Positions 34,772 to 43,496 of a DNA stretch of 64,000 nucleotides are shown here, in pieces (within the stretch, counting starts at the first letter, position 1; each line of letters starts with the position of its first letter). The DNA is from Mesorhizobium sp. M2A.F.Ca.ET.046.03.2.1 (GTDB taxonomy: Bacteria > Pseudomonadota > Alphaproteobacteria > Rhizobiales > Rhizobiaceae), in assembly GCF_003952425.1 (NCBI RefSeq), contig NZ_CP034449.1, positions 4,092,001 through 4,156,000 on the forward strand, in the 5' to 3' direction. Under the pieces are notes generated by a model, which ran no database searches, was not told where the DNA came from, and saw only the letters and a list, made by a program, of their open reading frames with translations. The position numbers were made by a program, and so were the translations under genes.

Positions 34772-35566
34772 TCAACGCGCCGCTTCCGGCAGGATCGCGG
34801 TCGACATTTCGGGCAAGGTCTGCCCGCCGTCTACGATGATACTTTGGCCGGTGATGTAAGCCGCTTCATCGGAAGCGAGAAAACGCACCGCGTGGGCAAC
34901 GTCCTGCGGTGTGCCGAGACGGCGAAGCGGCACGGCGGCGCATTGTGCATCCACGAAACTTTGTGACTGATGCTCCATCACGCCCTCTGTCAGGATGTTG
35001 CCCGGCTCAACGGCATTCAGCGTAACGTTCCAAGGCGCAAATTCGAGGGCCGCCGTGCGCATGAAGCCCAGAATTCCTGCCTTGCTAGCCGCATAGTGAG
35101 AATACCCAGGAGAAGATACGCGCGCACCCGTTATTGAGGACAAAAAGACCACCCTGCCGTGGCGCTGCCGCTGAAAATAGGGCAGGCAAGCCTTCGCCAG
35201 CAGGAAGGGCCCTCGCAGGTTGACCGCCATGACGCTGTCCCACTCGTCGGGCGTAATCGATGCGATATTGGTGTTCGGATAGATCGCAGCATTGGCAACG
35301 GCAATATCAAGTCGACCCATCTCGGCAAAGATATCATCGATCACGTGCGTGACCTCCGACTCATCGCTTGTATCCATGCGGCGATAAGTTGCTGCCAGAC
35401 CCATTGCGCAAATGTTGGCGGCGGCGCGATAGCCGTCGACGTCCTTTATGCCCGTCAGGACGACTTGCGCTCCGGCGCGCGCCAGTTCAGTAGCAACACC
35501 CAGTCCGATCCCGCGTTGTGCGCCGGTGACGATGGCAACCTTTCCCAACAGGTCGAAGCCACTCAT
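34772..35566 (-). CDS. Short-chain dehydrogenase/reductase, sugar locus
   Basis: A 264-residue classical SDR with TGAQRGIGLGVATELARAG, NAAIYPNT in place of NNAG, catalytic Ser in SSITG, and YxxxK in YSHYAASKAG, ending GQSIIVDGGQTLPEM. It begins at ATG 35566 and overlaps the GH4 gene stop by 4 bases (ATGA), so the two are coupled. A longer open frame to 35830 is antisense-like noise from the GH4 gene. It may oxidise or epimerise a sugar released by the glycosidase. Confidence 0.9.
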   Translation of the reverse strand: MSGFDLLGKVAIVTGAQRGIGLGVATELARAGAQVVLTGIKDVDGYRAAANICAMGLAATYRRMDTSDESEVTHVIDDIFAEMGRLDIAVANAAIYPNTNIASITPDEWDSVMAVNLRGPFLLAKACLPYFQRQRHGRVVFLSSITGARVSSPGYSHYAASKAGILGFMRTAALEFAPWNVTLNAVEPGNILTEGVMEHQSQSFVDAQCAAVPLRRLGTPQDVAHAVRFLASDEAAYITGQSIIVDGGQTLPEMSTAILPEAAR

Positions 35567-36897
35567 TGGGCAGCCCGAGCAAAAGCGGGCAACAAGCTGC
35601 CATGAGCTTCGATCAGCGCATCCACCAGGGAATCGATTTCGGCAAGCGAAAGCTCCGCTGCCGTGTGAGGGTCCATGGCGGCTGCGTGGTAGATGTGCTC
35701 GCGCTTCCCGGTGAGGGCGGCCGTCACGGCCAGCTCCTGCACATTGATGTTGCTCCGCATGATGGCGGCAAGCTGAACCGGGATGCGTCCGATGCGGATA
35801 GGCTGAATGCCGTTGCGATCGACATGGCAAGGAACTTCAACCGCAGCGTTCGATGGCAGATTTTCGATTAGGCCCCGGTTGGCGACATTGCCGTAGATCA
35901 GGCTTGGCTCACCCGTCACGCAGGCATGAATGATGGCGGCAGCATACTCCTTGCTGCGCGAGACTTCGATCGGCCGACTCTCGTCTTCCAGTTCGTGGCG
36001 CAGTTCATGCCATTGCGCGACCTGTCTTTCGCAACGGGTGATGTATTCGTCGAGCGGCAACCTGAATTCTTCCAGCAAGTCCTCGCGCCCGCGCTTGATG
36101 AACCAGGGCGTGTATTCCGAAAAGTGGATGGAACTCTCGGTAACGAAATGGCCGAAGTGCTTCATGACCGCGAAACGAACTGCATCATCGACGGGAAAAG
36201 TCCCATCGCGGGCAATCTGCCGAAGCCGCGGATAAAGGTCTACACGGCCGCCGCCGGGTAGGCGTTTTTCGAACTTGAGGAAAAAGGCCACATGATTAAG
36301 GCCGGCACACAGATAGTCGATGTCGGCAATATCCTCGCCGAGAGTGCGGGCCAGGAATTGCGATGTTTCCTGAACGGAGTGACACAGGCCGACATAGCGA
36401 ATGTCCGGATAGCCCTCTGCCATGGCCCAGCTGATCATGGCCATCGGGTTCACATAGTTCATCATCAGCGCCTGCGGGCAATGCTTGCGCATGTCGTCGG
36501 CGATGGCAAACACGACGGGAATTGTACGCAGAGCCCGGAAGATGCCGCCGATGCCCAAAGTGTCGGCAATGGTCTGCCTCAGGCCGAACCTTTTCGGGAC
36601 TTCGAAATCGGTGACAGTGGCCGGCTTATAGCCGCCCACCTGCATCATCAGGATGACGAAGTCGGCGTCCTTGAGGGCGATTGCCCGATCGACTGTCGCG
36701 ACGAGCCTTACCTCGTCCTCGATCCCAAGCGCGCGGCAGATGCGGCGTGTCATGATTTCGGAGGTGGCAAGGCGGTCCGGATCGAGATCGTGAAGCGCGA
36801 TTTCGCAACGCGAGAGAGCTTCATTGCTCAGCACGTCGCTGAGGATGTTGCGAGCGAACACCGTGCTTCCGGCGCCGACGAGACAGATCTTGGGCAT
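35563..36897 (-). CDS. Glycoside hydrolase family 4 (alpha-galactosidase-like)
   Basis: A 444-residue GH4 enzyme. It starts with the NAD-binding motif MPKICLVGAGSTVFARNI and contains MNYVNPMAMISWAM, the CHSVQ metal-site motif and GLNHVAFFLKFE. CHSVQ is the form found in GH4 alpha-galactosidases rather than in 6-phospho-glucosidases. GH4 enzymes need NAD and a divalent metal with a redox mechanism. ATG 36897 is chosen because the family's N-terminus starts there; the open frame to 37263 is a shadow of the divergent gene. With the SDR and the ABC importer at 38130 it forms a glycoside utilisation locus. Confidence 0.9.
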   Translation of the reverse strand: MPKICLVGAGSTVFARNILSDVLSNEALSRCEIALHDLDPDRLATSEIMTRRICRALGIEDEVRLVATVDRAIALKDADFVILMMQVGGYKPATVTDFEVPKRFGLRQTIADTLGIGGIFRALRTIPVVFAIADDMRKHCPQALMMNYVNPMAMISWAMAEGYPDIRYVGLCHSVQETSQFLARTLGEDIADIDYLCAGLNHVAFFLKFEKRLPGGGRVDLYPRLRQIARDGTFPVDDAVRFAVMKHFGHFVTESSIHFSEYTPWFIKRGREDLLEEFRLPLDEYITRCERQVAQWHELRHELEDESRPIEVSRSKEYAAAIIHACVTGEPSLIYGNVANRGLIENLPSNAAVEVPCHVDRNGIQPIRIGRIPVQLAAIMRSNINVQELAVTAALTGKREHIYHAAAMDPHTAAELSLAEIDSLVDALIEAHGSLLPAFARAAQ

Positions 36898-36953
36898 TGC
36901 GAGTATCCAGTCCTTGCTATGCGCTTTCGGCGCAGCTTCCCTATTGCCATTGG

Positions 36954-36997
36954 AAACCGGAAAATGCTTGCTTGAATGCAATTGATATTTCCGGTTT
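36954..36997. promoter_or_regulatory. Inverted repeat in the GH4/AraC divergent promoter
   Basis: AAACCGGAAA at 36954-36963 and its exact complement TTTCCGGTTT at 36988-36997 flank 24 bases. A related half site, GAAACCGGCAA, occurs at 38012-38022 ahead of the sugar binding-protein gene. These are candidate sites for the AraC regulator. Confidence 0.55.
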
Positions 36998-37044
36998 TTA
37001 AGTGGAACCGCGCTAGCCGGGGCGCGCAAAAACGGAGGGAGCGA

Positions 37045-37920
37045 ATGCGTCAGCTTGACCCGCGCCAGACCGGCAACCGCTTTCTCAAGCCGGACGAATT
37101 CCTGGCTGAGACGCATATCGTGGAGCCTATGCCGGAAGCCCACTGGCACGACCATGTGGAACTCAACGTCATCACGCGCGGCGGCATGACCTATCTCATC
37201 AATGGCAAGCAGGTCAGCCTGCGCGAAGGTGCCATCTACTGCTTCTGGGCCGCTGTTCCTCACCAGGTGATATCTGCTGGTGACGGAACGGAGCTCGTCT
37301 GCATCTACGTGCCATTCGCCGATCTGCTGTCCCTTGCGGTCTCAAGTGATTTCAAGAACGACCTCATGGCGGGTCACGTCGTCACGGGCTCGTCCATCGA
37401 CGCTGCCGACACATTATTGGTGACCCGCTGGGCGCGAGAGTGGGACACCAACAGCGAACTGGCCGCCGACATATTACGCGACGAGGTTCGCCTTCGTCTT
37501 CGCCGGCTGGCGGCCGACCCGCGCATCGCCGAGATAGGCCTGGGCGCCCTCGAAGCTGAACATCGGCGCCAGGCGATGCATGTCGCCGACCGGCGGGTGG
37601 TTGCGCGGGTGCAGCAGATGACGACCTTCATCAACAACGAATTCGCCAGGCCGATCAACGTTGCGGACGTAGCGCTTGTCGGCGGACTCCATCCGACGAA
37701 CGCAACCGCGACCTTTCAGAAGGTCCTGGGACAATCCATCGCGCAATATCTGCGCCGCCGGCGGCTCAACCATGCACTGAAGCTTTTGGCCGACAGCGAT
37801 ATGGCAATTATCGAGGTGGCTTTCGAAAGTGGCCACGGCTCTCTCAGCCGCTTTTACGATGCCTTCCAGCGGCAGGTTGGCTGTACGCCGAAGGACTACA
37901 GGCGCCGCTTCCGCGCCTGA
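37045..37920 (+). CDS. AraC-family transcriptional regulator with cupin sensor domain
   Basis: A 291-residue regulator. The N-terminal cupin part has HWHDHVELNVITRGGMTYLI and CFWAAVPHQVI. The C-terminal two helix-turn-helix units are normal for the AraC family (INVADVALVGGLHPTNATATF, shown in part, and IIEVAFESGHGSLSRFYDAF). ATG 37045 has GGAGGGA upstream. It is divergent from the GH4-SDR operon and upstream of the ABC importer, so it probably controls both in response to a sugar. Confidence 0.9.
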   Translation: MRQLDPRQTGNRFLKPDEFLAETHIVEPMPEAHWHDHVELNVITRGGMTYLINGKQVSLREGAIYCFWAAVPHQVISAGDGTELVCIYVPFADLLSLAVSSDFKNDLMAGHVVTGSSIDAADTLLVTRWAREWDTNSELAADILRDEVRLRLRRLAADPRIAEIGLGALEAEHRRQAMHVADRRVVARVQQMTTFINNEFARPINVADVALVGGLHPTNATATFQKVLGQSIAQYLRRRRLNHALKLLADSDMAIIEVAFESGHGSLSRFYDAFQRQVGCTPKDYRRRFRA

Positions 37921-38011
37921 ACATCACCCGGACGTTGACGCTTCATCACCAGCGCTGGATTTTTTGCTGCTGCGACAGACCGCAGGGCTGAAAAACCTGA
38001 AAATTTGGGTC

Positions 38012-38022
38012 GAAACCGGCAA
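38012..38022. promoter_or_regulatory. AraC-type half site ahead of the sugar importer
   Basis: GAAACCGGCAA matches GAAACCGGAAA at 36953-36963 except for one base; TTTCC follows 20 bases on. It is 108 bases ahead of the binding-protein start. Confidence 0.4.
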
Positions 38023-38129
38023 GAATATCAGAATTTCCAGCGATAGCTTTACGGTCTATTGGTGCGGGCAGCGGCCAAAAAGCATAGTGGGAACAATGCT
38101 GCCCGCTCGCGACGTCACGGGAGATAATC

Positions 38130-39398
38130 ATGCGTTTGCCGAAGTCTGATCTGGTTTTCGCCTTCAGCGTCGTTTTGATGGCCACTACCAGCGGAATTGC
38201 GCTGGCCGATGATGCCAAGCCCTTTGCGGGACAAACAGTTTCGGTGCTCCTACCCTCGCCTCAGGATGCAAACATGGCGGCCGATTTCGAGAAAGCCACC
38301 GGCATCAAGCTCGATATGCAGACAGCGTCATGGGACGACGTGTCGGTGAAGATTTCGACGGCGTTGCTGGCTGGCACGGCGCCGGCCGATGTGACCGAGT
38401 TCGACTGGTCCTGGACCGGCCAGTTCGCTGCGGCAGACTGGTATACGCCGCTCAACGACACCGTTGACGCCGCGACCCTGGATGACATCAAGGGGTCGAC
38501 GATCTTCAACGTGAACGGCAAGGTTCTGGCCATTCCTTACACGAACGACTTTCGCGTCATGCTGGTGAACAAGAAGCAGTTCGCCGACGCCGGCGTGACC
38601 GTCATGCCAAAGACGCTCGACGAGCTTGTAGCGGCGGCGAAGGCCGTCAAGGCCAAGGGAATCGTAAAGTATCCGATCGGCCTGCCGCTTTCCGCGACCG
38701 AAGGCGCATCGACAAGCTGGTACCTTCTGACCAAGGCGTTCGGCGGAGATCTTTTCGACAAGGATATGAAACCTCTGTTCACGGCGCCGGACTCGGCCGG
38801 CTACAAAGCGATGGCCTTCGAGATGATGCTCTTGAAGGAGGGCCTGGTTGACCCCGCCTCCACCGGCCTTAAAGACAGCGAGATCAATGAGACACTTTTC
38901 GCCAAGGGCCTGACCAGCATCATGATCAGCGGCGAACCGGGCCGTCTTGGCGCTTACAATGACCCCGCACAGTCTGTCGTTGCCGGACAGGTTCAGGCGA
39001 TTCCGGTCGCCACCGAAAGCGGCAAGACGCGGTCATTCGGGTTGCTGGAGGGCCTCGGCATCCCAAGGAATGCCCAGAATCCGGAAGCGGCCAAGGAATT
39101 CATCAAATGGATGACATCCAAGGACTATCAGATCCACAACTACGGAAACGGGGTATTGCCGACGCGCACGTCCGCGCTCGCAGAGCTGCAACAACAGGGC
39201 AAGCTGGTCAGCGGCGAGGCGCTTGTGGAACAGGCGCCTACCGTCGAGGCGCTGTTTCCGTCCGGCGCGCCAGCCTGGTATCCGCAATTCTCGCTGGCCG
39301 TAAACACCTCGATCAACAGCGCGGCAAAGGGTGAGATCAGTGTGGACCAGGCTGTTCAGCGCATCGCCGAGGCCGCGGCTGAAGCCGTGAAGCAGTGA
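38130..39398 (+). CDS. Sugar ABC transporter substrate-binding protein
   Basis: A 422-residue family 1 solute-binding protein with a signal peptide (LVFAFSVVLMATTSGIALA) and features ADVTEFDWSWTGQFAA, LAIPYTNDFRVMLVNKK and FGLLEGLGIPRNAQNPEAA. It is the first gene of a binding protein-permease-permease operon; its stop overlaps the next start by 4 bases. With the GH4 enzyme nearby, it probably binds an oligosaccharide or galactoside. No ATPase gene is in the operon, so energy must come from an ATPase encoded elsewhere. Confidence 0.9.
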   Translation: MRLPKSDLVFAFSVVLMATTSGIALADDAKPFAGQTVSVLLPSPQDANMAADFEKATGIKLDMQTASWDDVSVKISTALLAGTAPADVTEFDWSWTGQFAAADWYTPLNDTVDAATLDDIKGSTIFNVNGKVLAIPYTNDFRVMLVNKKQFADAGVTVMPKTLDELVAAAKAVKAKGIVKYPIGLPLSATEGASTSWYLLTKAFGGDLFDKDMKPLFTAPDSAGYKAMAFEMMLLKEGLVDPASTGLKDSEINETLFAKGLTSIMISGEPGRLGAYNDPAQSVVAGQVQAIPVATESGKTRSFGLLEGLGIPRNAQNPEAAKEFIKWMTSKDYQIHNYGNGVLPTRTSALAELQQQGKLVSGEALVEQAPTVEALFPSGAPAWYPQFSLAVNTSINSAAKGEISVDQAVQRIAEAAAEAVKQ

Positions 39399-40314
39399 CG
39401 TCGCAAGCGGTAACTGTCCTCCCGCGACAAGGTCGTGGCGCCCGCAAAGTTGGGGACGCCACGACCGCCTTTTTGATGGTGCTGCCGATCCTGCTCACCA
39501 TGGGAGGGCTCGTTTTCTACCCACTGCTGAGCACCGCATGGGACAGCTTGCACCGCGTCAACCCGATGCAAGCAGGGACCCCGTTCGTCGGCATCTCCAA
39601 TTATACGCGCGTCTTCAGCGACGTAGAGGTGGGGCAGGCTTGGCTCAACACCTTCAAATATGTCGTAATCGCCGTTTTCGCCGAGACGGTCCTGGGGGTC
39701 CTGGCGGCTTCACTCATCAATCAGTTGAAGAGCGGGCGTCAGTGGGTGTTGGCAGCCGTGGTCCTGCCGTGGGCGCTGCCCGGCGTGGTCAGCGGCGTGA
39801 TATGGCAATGGATCTATTCGCCCGGCCCCGGCCTCCTCAACGGGCTGCTGGTGATGATCGGTTTGGACTACGAGGGTCATCTCTGGTTCAATGACAGCAC
39901 CAGCGCGATGCTTGCAGTCTCGGTGGTGCATATCTGGCGCATGTTGCCGCTTACCATCGTTATCGTGCTGGCGGCGATGCAAAGCATTCCGGGCGACCTC
40001 TATGAGGCCGCGCGCATGGACGGCGCCAGTCGCCTGGTGATGTTCCGCAATATTACCTTGCCGCTGACGCGCGGGGCGATCGCGGTGGCGATGACCAATG
40101 CCACAGTGTCGGCCTTCAACCTGTTCGACGAAGCGATCGTGCTTGCCCCAACAGTCTGGAGACGCGGCCGATCCTGCTGCAGATCTATCTTGAGGCCTTC
40201 AAGAAACTGAATTTCTCGTACGGCATGGCATTGTCGCTGATGGTCACCTTCATTTCGCTCGCCATATCGCTTGGTTATGTGCTGCGCATCCACCGCAGCA
40301 CGAGGCTCGACTGA
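39395..40314 (+). pseudogene. Sugar ABC transporter permease 1, frameshifted near the 3' end
   Basis: A MalF-type permease with membrane segments (FLMVLPILLTMGGLVFYPLL) and the EAA loop (DLYEAARMDGASRLVMFRNI). At about 40150 the frame breaks: it reads VLAPTVWRRGRSCCR to a stop at 40210, while the -1 frame continues as NSLETRPILLQIYLEAF through another membrane segment to TGA at 40312-40314, which overlaps the next gene start (TGATG) as expected. One base is missing, by mutation or sequencing error. If real, the last membrane span is lost. Confidence 0.85.
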
Positions 40315-41171
40315 TGAAGAAACCTTGGCACATCCGTCTTGGAATCTGGGCCGGCGTTGCGCTGCTGCTCGCCTGGTCGCTTCTTCCGATCTACTGGACA
40401 CTCGCCTCCAGCCTGACGCCGACGGTCGAGTTCAATGCGCGGCCGCTTCATCTTTTTCCCGAGCATCCCACCGGCGAGCACTATCTGAGGCTTCTTGGCG
40501 TGCTTGACGGGCATATGGGAGGCGTCGACGTGGCTGGCGAGTTTCGGCTTGCGCTTTTCAACAGCATACTCACTTCGGGTGCCGCCACCGTGCTTTGCGT
40601 GCTGATGTCGCTGCTTGCGGCCTATGCCTTCGCGCGCCTGAACTTTCCCGGACGTGAGGTGCTCTTCTATGCTGTGGTAGGGACCATGGCGGTGCCGGGA
40701 TATGCGGTTCTCATCCCGCTCTTCCGGCTGATGGTGTCGCTCCGGCAGATCGACGCCTATCTCGGCGTGACGCTCATCTACGTCTCGGCGTTCCTACCGC
40801 TTTGCCTTTGGCTCCTGAAAGGCGTCATGGACACGCTGCCGCGATCGTTGGAAGAGGCGGCGCGCATCGATGGGGCAAGCCATATGCGCATTCTTTTTTC
40901 CATCATCGCGCCGATCGCTGCACCAGGACTTACGGCGGCTGCCATTCTCACCTTCCTCGGTGCCTGGGGGCAATATGTTGTGCCGCTCGTCTTCTCACCC
41001 AAGGACACAAAGCCGCTGACGGTTCTGATCCCGGAATTCGCAGGGAAGAACTTCGTCGACTACGGGCTTATCATGGCCGGCGGTTCTATCGCCATTGCGG
41101 TGCCCTGCCTGCTGGTGATCTTCCTCAATCGATACCTCATTTCCGGCCTGCTTGCAGGTTCAACCAAATAG
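40314..41171 (+). CDS. Sugar ABC transporter permease 2
   Basis: A 285-residue MalG-type permease with six expected membrane segments (LGIWAGVALLLAWSLLPIYW at the start) and the EAA loop SLEEAARIDGASHMRILFSI. Its start overlaps the stop of permease 1. It is the last recognised gene of the operon; the next 200 bases hold no gene, and a group II intron follows. Confidence 0.9.
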   Translation: MKKPWHIRLGIWAGVALLLAWSLLPIYWTLASSLTPTVEFNARPLHLFPEHPTGEHYLRLLGVLDGHMGGVDVAGEFRLALFNSILTSGAATVLCVLMSLLAAYAFARLNFPGREVLFYAVVGTMAVPGYAVLIPLFRLMVSLRQIDAYLGVTLIYVSAFLPLCLWLLKGVMDTLPRSLEEAARIDGASHMRILFSIIAPIAAPGLTAAAILTFLGAWGQYVVPLVFSPKDTKPLTVLIPEFAGKNFVDYGLIMAGGSIAIAVPCLLVIFLNRYLISGLLAGSTK

Positions 41172-41775
41172 CGTCCGTAGGCCACAACTGGAGCAATGCC
41201 TCAAACGGCGCGGCGGTCTGCGTTAGTGGAACACGATCTCCGCCCTGTCGCGCGTCAATAATCCAGACCCTGCCGGAAAGCGCCGATGACCACCGGCAGG
41301 CCGCTCACTCGCTACAGCGCTACTCACGGCGCGCTCGCGAGCGGCTTCATAACCCTCAGCTACACCACCTGGTGGGAGTACGTCATGCCAAGCTGATGAT
41401 TGCTTGTGGGTGCAAGTCCCATCCGGCCAAAGCCGTAGCGGGCAAGCCGGGACCGAGTCTTGCGGGCGTCGCGGCAACGCGGGGTCTGAAGTATAGACAG
41501 GAGCCATGCGGGGTGCGGGATTGAGCCTCGAAAGGTGGATGTTCGCGGAGGCCGAGTGCGTTCCCTACTCACGAAGGCAATATGAGTGTCGTCGCTATGC
41601 GAGACGATGCCGCTCCGCCGGGGTCGAAGGCCGGATCACGCATGGAAGGTAGTCATCGGAACATGAGAGGCCCGACCGGGTCCGCTGGATTGGTCTCCGG
41701 CGGGGGACAGCAGCAAGGCACTGCCAGAGTTGCTGTCCGAGCTGAGGTCGGGAGTCGGACTGGTTCATAGTACCC

Positions 41776-43185
41776 GTGAAGCCGTCGAAGGAAACGAGAC
41801 GCGTGGAGGGAAGGGACCAGCCCGAGGGGAGCCTGCGCGAGGAAGCCAAGGTCCGGACACAGAGCCGGGTTGCCTTGCCGCCGAACCTCGAGCGGGTGAA
41901 CGCGGCGGCCAGCCAGGCTGCCCAAACCCGGTTTACGGCCCTGCTGCATCATGTCGACGAGGCCGCTCTGTATCGGGCGTTCCGGCGACAAAAGCGGCAG
42001 GCGAGTGCTGGGGTCGATGGGATGACAGTGGTCAGATACGAAGAGCGGTTGGAGGATAACCTCCACGACCTCTGCGAACGGGTCCACACCGGTCGCTACC
42101 GGCCACAGCCGGTGCGGCGGGTCTACATTCCCAAAGCCGATGGCGGCAAACGGCCGCTCGGGGTGCCGGCGCTGGAAGACAAGATCGTCCAAAGCGCGGT
42201 GGCCGAGGTGCTGAGTGCTGTCTACGAGGTCGACTTCCTGGGGTTCTCCTACGGCTTCCGGCCGGGGCGGAGCCCTCACATGGCGCTTGATGCCCTGCAT
42301 ACGGCGATCATGAGCCAGCGTGTGAACTGGGTGCTCGATGCCGACATTCGCAGCTTCTTCGACTCGGTCGACCACGAGTGGCTGCTGCGGATGGTGGCGC
42401 ACAGGATCGCTGATCCTCGTATTCTACGGCTCATTGGGCTGTGGTTGCGGGCTGGCGTCCTTGAGAGCGGCGAGAAGCAAGAGACGGACAGGGGTACCCC
42501 GCAAGGGGCGGGCATCAGTCCGCTCCTCGCCAATATCTTCCTGCACTACATCCTCGATCTCTGGGCTCACCAGTGGCGTCGGCGCCATGCACACGGTTGC
42601 GTTGTGATCGTGCGTTACGCTGACGACTTCGTCATGGGTTTTGAGAAGAAGGCCGATGCAGAGGAGATGCTGTTGGCCCTCAAGGCGCGGCTGGCCGGCT
42701 TTGGCCTGACGCTCCACGAGGACAAAACGCGGTTGATCGAGTTTGGGCGGTTCGCGGCTCTCTCACGACAGCGGCGTGGCGAGCGGCGACCCGAGACCTT
42801 CGCCTTTCTGGGCTTCACCCACTACTGCGGGCGGACCCGGGATGGCCGGTTCATCGTGAAGCACAAGACGGAAGGGAAACGCCTGACGCGCAAGCTGACG
42901 GCGCTGCGCCAGGATGCCTGGCGGCTCATGCACGCGCCAATGGCTGCGCAGCACAGGTGGTTCGCCGCCATTCTGCGTGGACACTACGGCTACTACGGCA
43001 GGCCGCACAACTACCCAGCGCTCAACGGATTCCATCGGCAAGTGCGTCGGATATGGCTACGGTGTCTGAGACGGCGCAGCCAGAAAAGCCGGCGCATGGG
43101 CTGGTCGGAGTTCGAGACCCTGACGGCGCGCTTCCCCCTGCCAACTCCGCGCATCACTCGAACTTGGGCGCAAGCACGGATATGA
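41776..43185 (+). CDS. ltrA: Group II intron reverse transcriptase/maturase
   Basis: A 469-residue intron-encoded protein. Reverse transcriptase blocks are in order: RYRPQPVRRVYIPKADGGKR, then PLGVPALEDKIVQSAV, FSYGFRPGRSPHMAL, WVLDADIRSFFDSVDHEWLL, GTPQGAGISPLLANIFLHY and the catalytic VRYADDFVMGF. The maturase (X) domain follows (HRWFAAILRGHYGYYGRP and WLRCLRRRSQKSRRM). There is no C-terminal endonuclease domain, as in several bacterial intron classes. It splices the intron RNA and copies it into DNA. The frame is intact, so the element may be mobile. Confidence 0.93.
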   Translation: MKPSKETRRVEGRDQPEGSLREEAKVRTQSRVALPPNLERVNAAASQAAQTRFTALLHHVDEAALYRAFRRQKRQASAGVDGMTVVRYEERLEDNLHDLCERVHTGRYRPQPVRRVYIPKADGGKRPLGVPALEDKIVQSAVAEVLSAVYEVDFLGFSYGFRPGRSPHMALDALHTAIMSQRVNWVLDADIRSFFDSVDHEWLLRMVAHRIADPRILRLIGLWLRAGVLESGEKQETDRGTPQGAGISPLLANIFLHYILDLWAHQWRRRHAHGCVVIVRYADDFVMGFEKKADAEEMLLALKARLAGFGLTLHEDKTRLIEFGRFAALSRQRRGERRPETFAFLGFTHYCGRTRDGRFIVKHKTEGKRLTRKLTALRQDAWRLMHAPMAAQHRWFAAILRGHYGYYGRPHNYPALNGFHRQVRRIWLRCLRRRSQKSRRMGWSEFETLTARFPLPTPRITRTWAQARI

Positions 43186-43203
43186 CGCGGGTTACCCTCG
43201 GGA

Positions 43204-43238
43204 AGAGCCGGGTGCGGGAAATCCGCCCGCCCGGATCT
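43204..43238 (+). ncRNA. Group II intron domain V (catalytic hairpin)
   Basis: GAGCCGGGTGCGGG, AAAT-type loop region, then CCGCCCGCCCGGATCTG form the ~34-nt domain V hairpin with the catalytic AGC. It lies 19 bases after the reverse transcriptase stop, the normal position. Confidence 0.85.
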
Positions 43239-43282
43239 GTGAGGGCGAAAGCCGAATGGCTGAGCTACTCGACCACGACCCT

Positions 43283-43344
43283 TGGTGATCCCGACAGGAA
43301 TCGAACCTGTGACCTACAGATTAGGAATCTGTCATACTGTCTAT
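43283..43344 (-). other. 3' fragment of tRNA-Arg(CCT), probable attachment site of the island
   Basis: On the minus strand the sequence holds an anticodon arm ACAGA-TTCCTAA-TCTGT (anticodon CCT), a T-arm ACAGG-TTCGATT-CCTGT, and the acceptor 3' side CGGGATCACCA. The 5' acceptor strand and a proper D-arm are absent; only GGATAGA recalls the D-loop. Such 3' tRNA fragments are left where a tyrosine integrase inserts an element into a tRNA gene, and an integrase gene follows. The missing 5' half points right, so the island extends right, with the intact tRNA at its other end. Confidence 0.8.
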
Positions 43345-43470
43345 CCTGTCGTTTCCCAACGCACGCTGTTGTACGATTAAAGTCCTCCTAACGCGTTCAA
43401 CTTGTTGCAATATTCGTGCTGCGCAGTTATCGTAGCGTAGACAAACCAACAGATCGAGCACGACGCAATC

Positions 43471-43492
43471 GCCGTACTAATGCCGTACTAAT
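43471..43492. repeat. Two tandem 11-bp repeats at the integrase start
   Basis: GCCGTACTAAT occurs twice in succession, ending 4 bases before the integrase ATG. They could be arm-type integrase sites or an autoregulatory operator. Confidence 0.6.
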
Positions 43493-43496
43493 TGCC

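Larger units (their letters stand above)
41372..43270 (+). mobile_element. Group II intron with intron-encoded reverse transcriptase
   Basis: A structured non-coding leader (about 41372-41775) precedes a group II reverse transcriptase gene. A group II domain V follows at about 43204-43238, and a possible domain VI hairpin (AGCC-GAAT-GGCT) comes next. The 5' end is tentatively placed at GTGGGAG (41372) and the 3' end after CTACTCGAC (about 43270), by analogy with GUGYG and AY intron ends; both are approximate. It lies between the sugar importer and a tRNA-Arg 3' fragment, within about 15 bases of the latter. Confidence 0.8.

Noticed and set aside
35567..35830. N-terminal extension of the SDR at 34772
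   Set aside because: The extra 88 residues are antisense-like noise over the GH4 gene; the SDR fold begins exactly at ATG 35566.
41776..43185. Retron or diversity-generating reverse transcriptase
   Set aside because: The maturase domain and a group II domain V directly downstream identify a group II intron protein.
43283..43360. A complete tRNA-Arg gene
   Set aside because: Only the anticodon arm, T-arm and 3' acceptor strand are present; the 5' acceptor strand does not pair, so it is a fragment.
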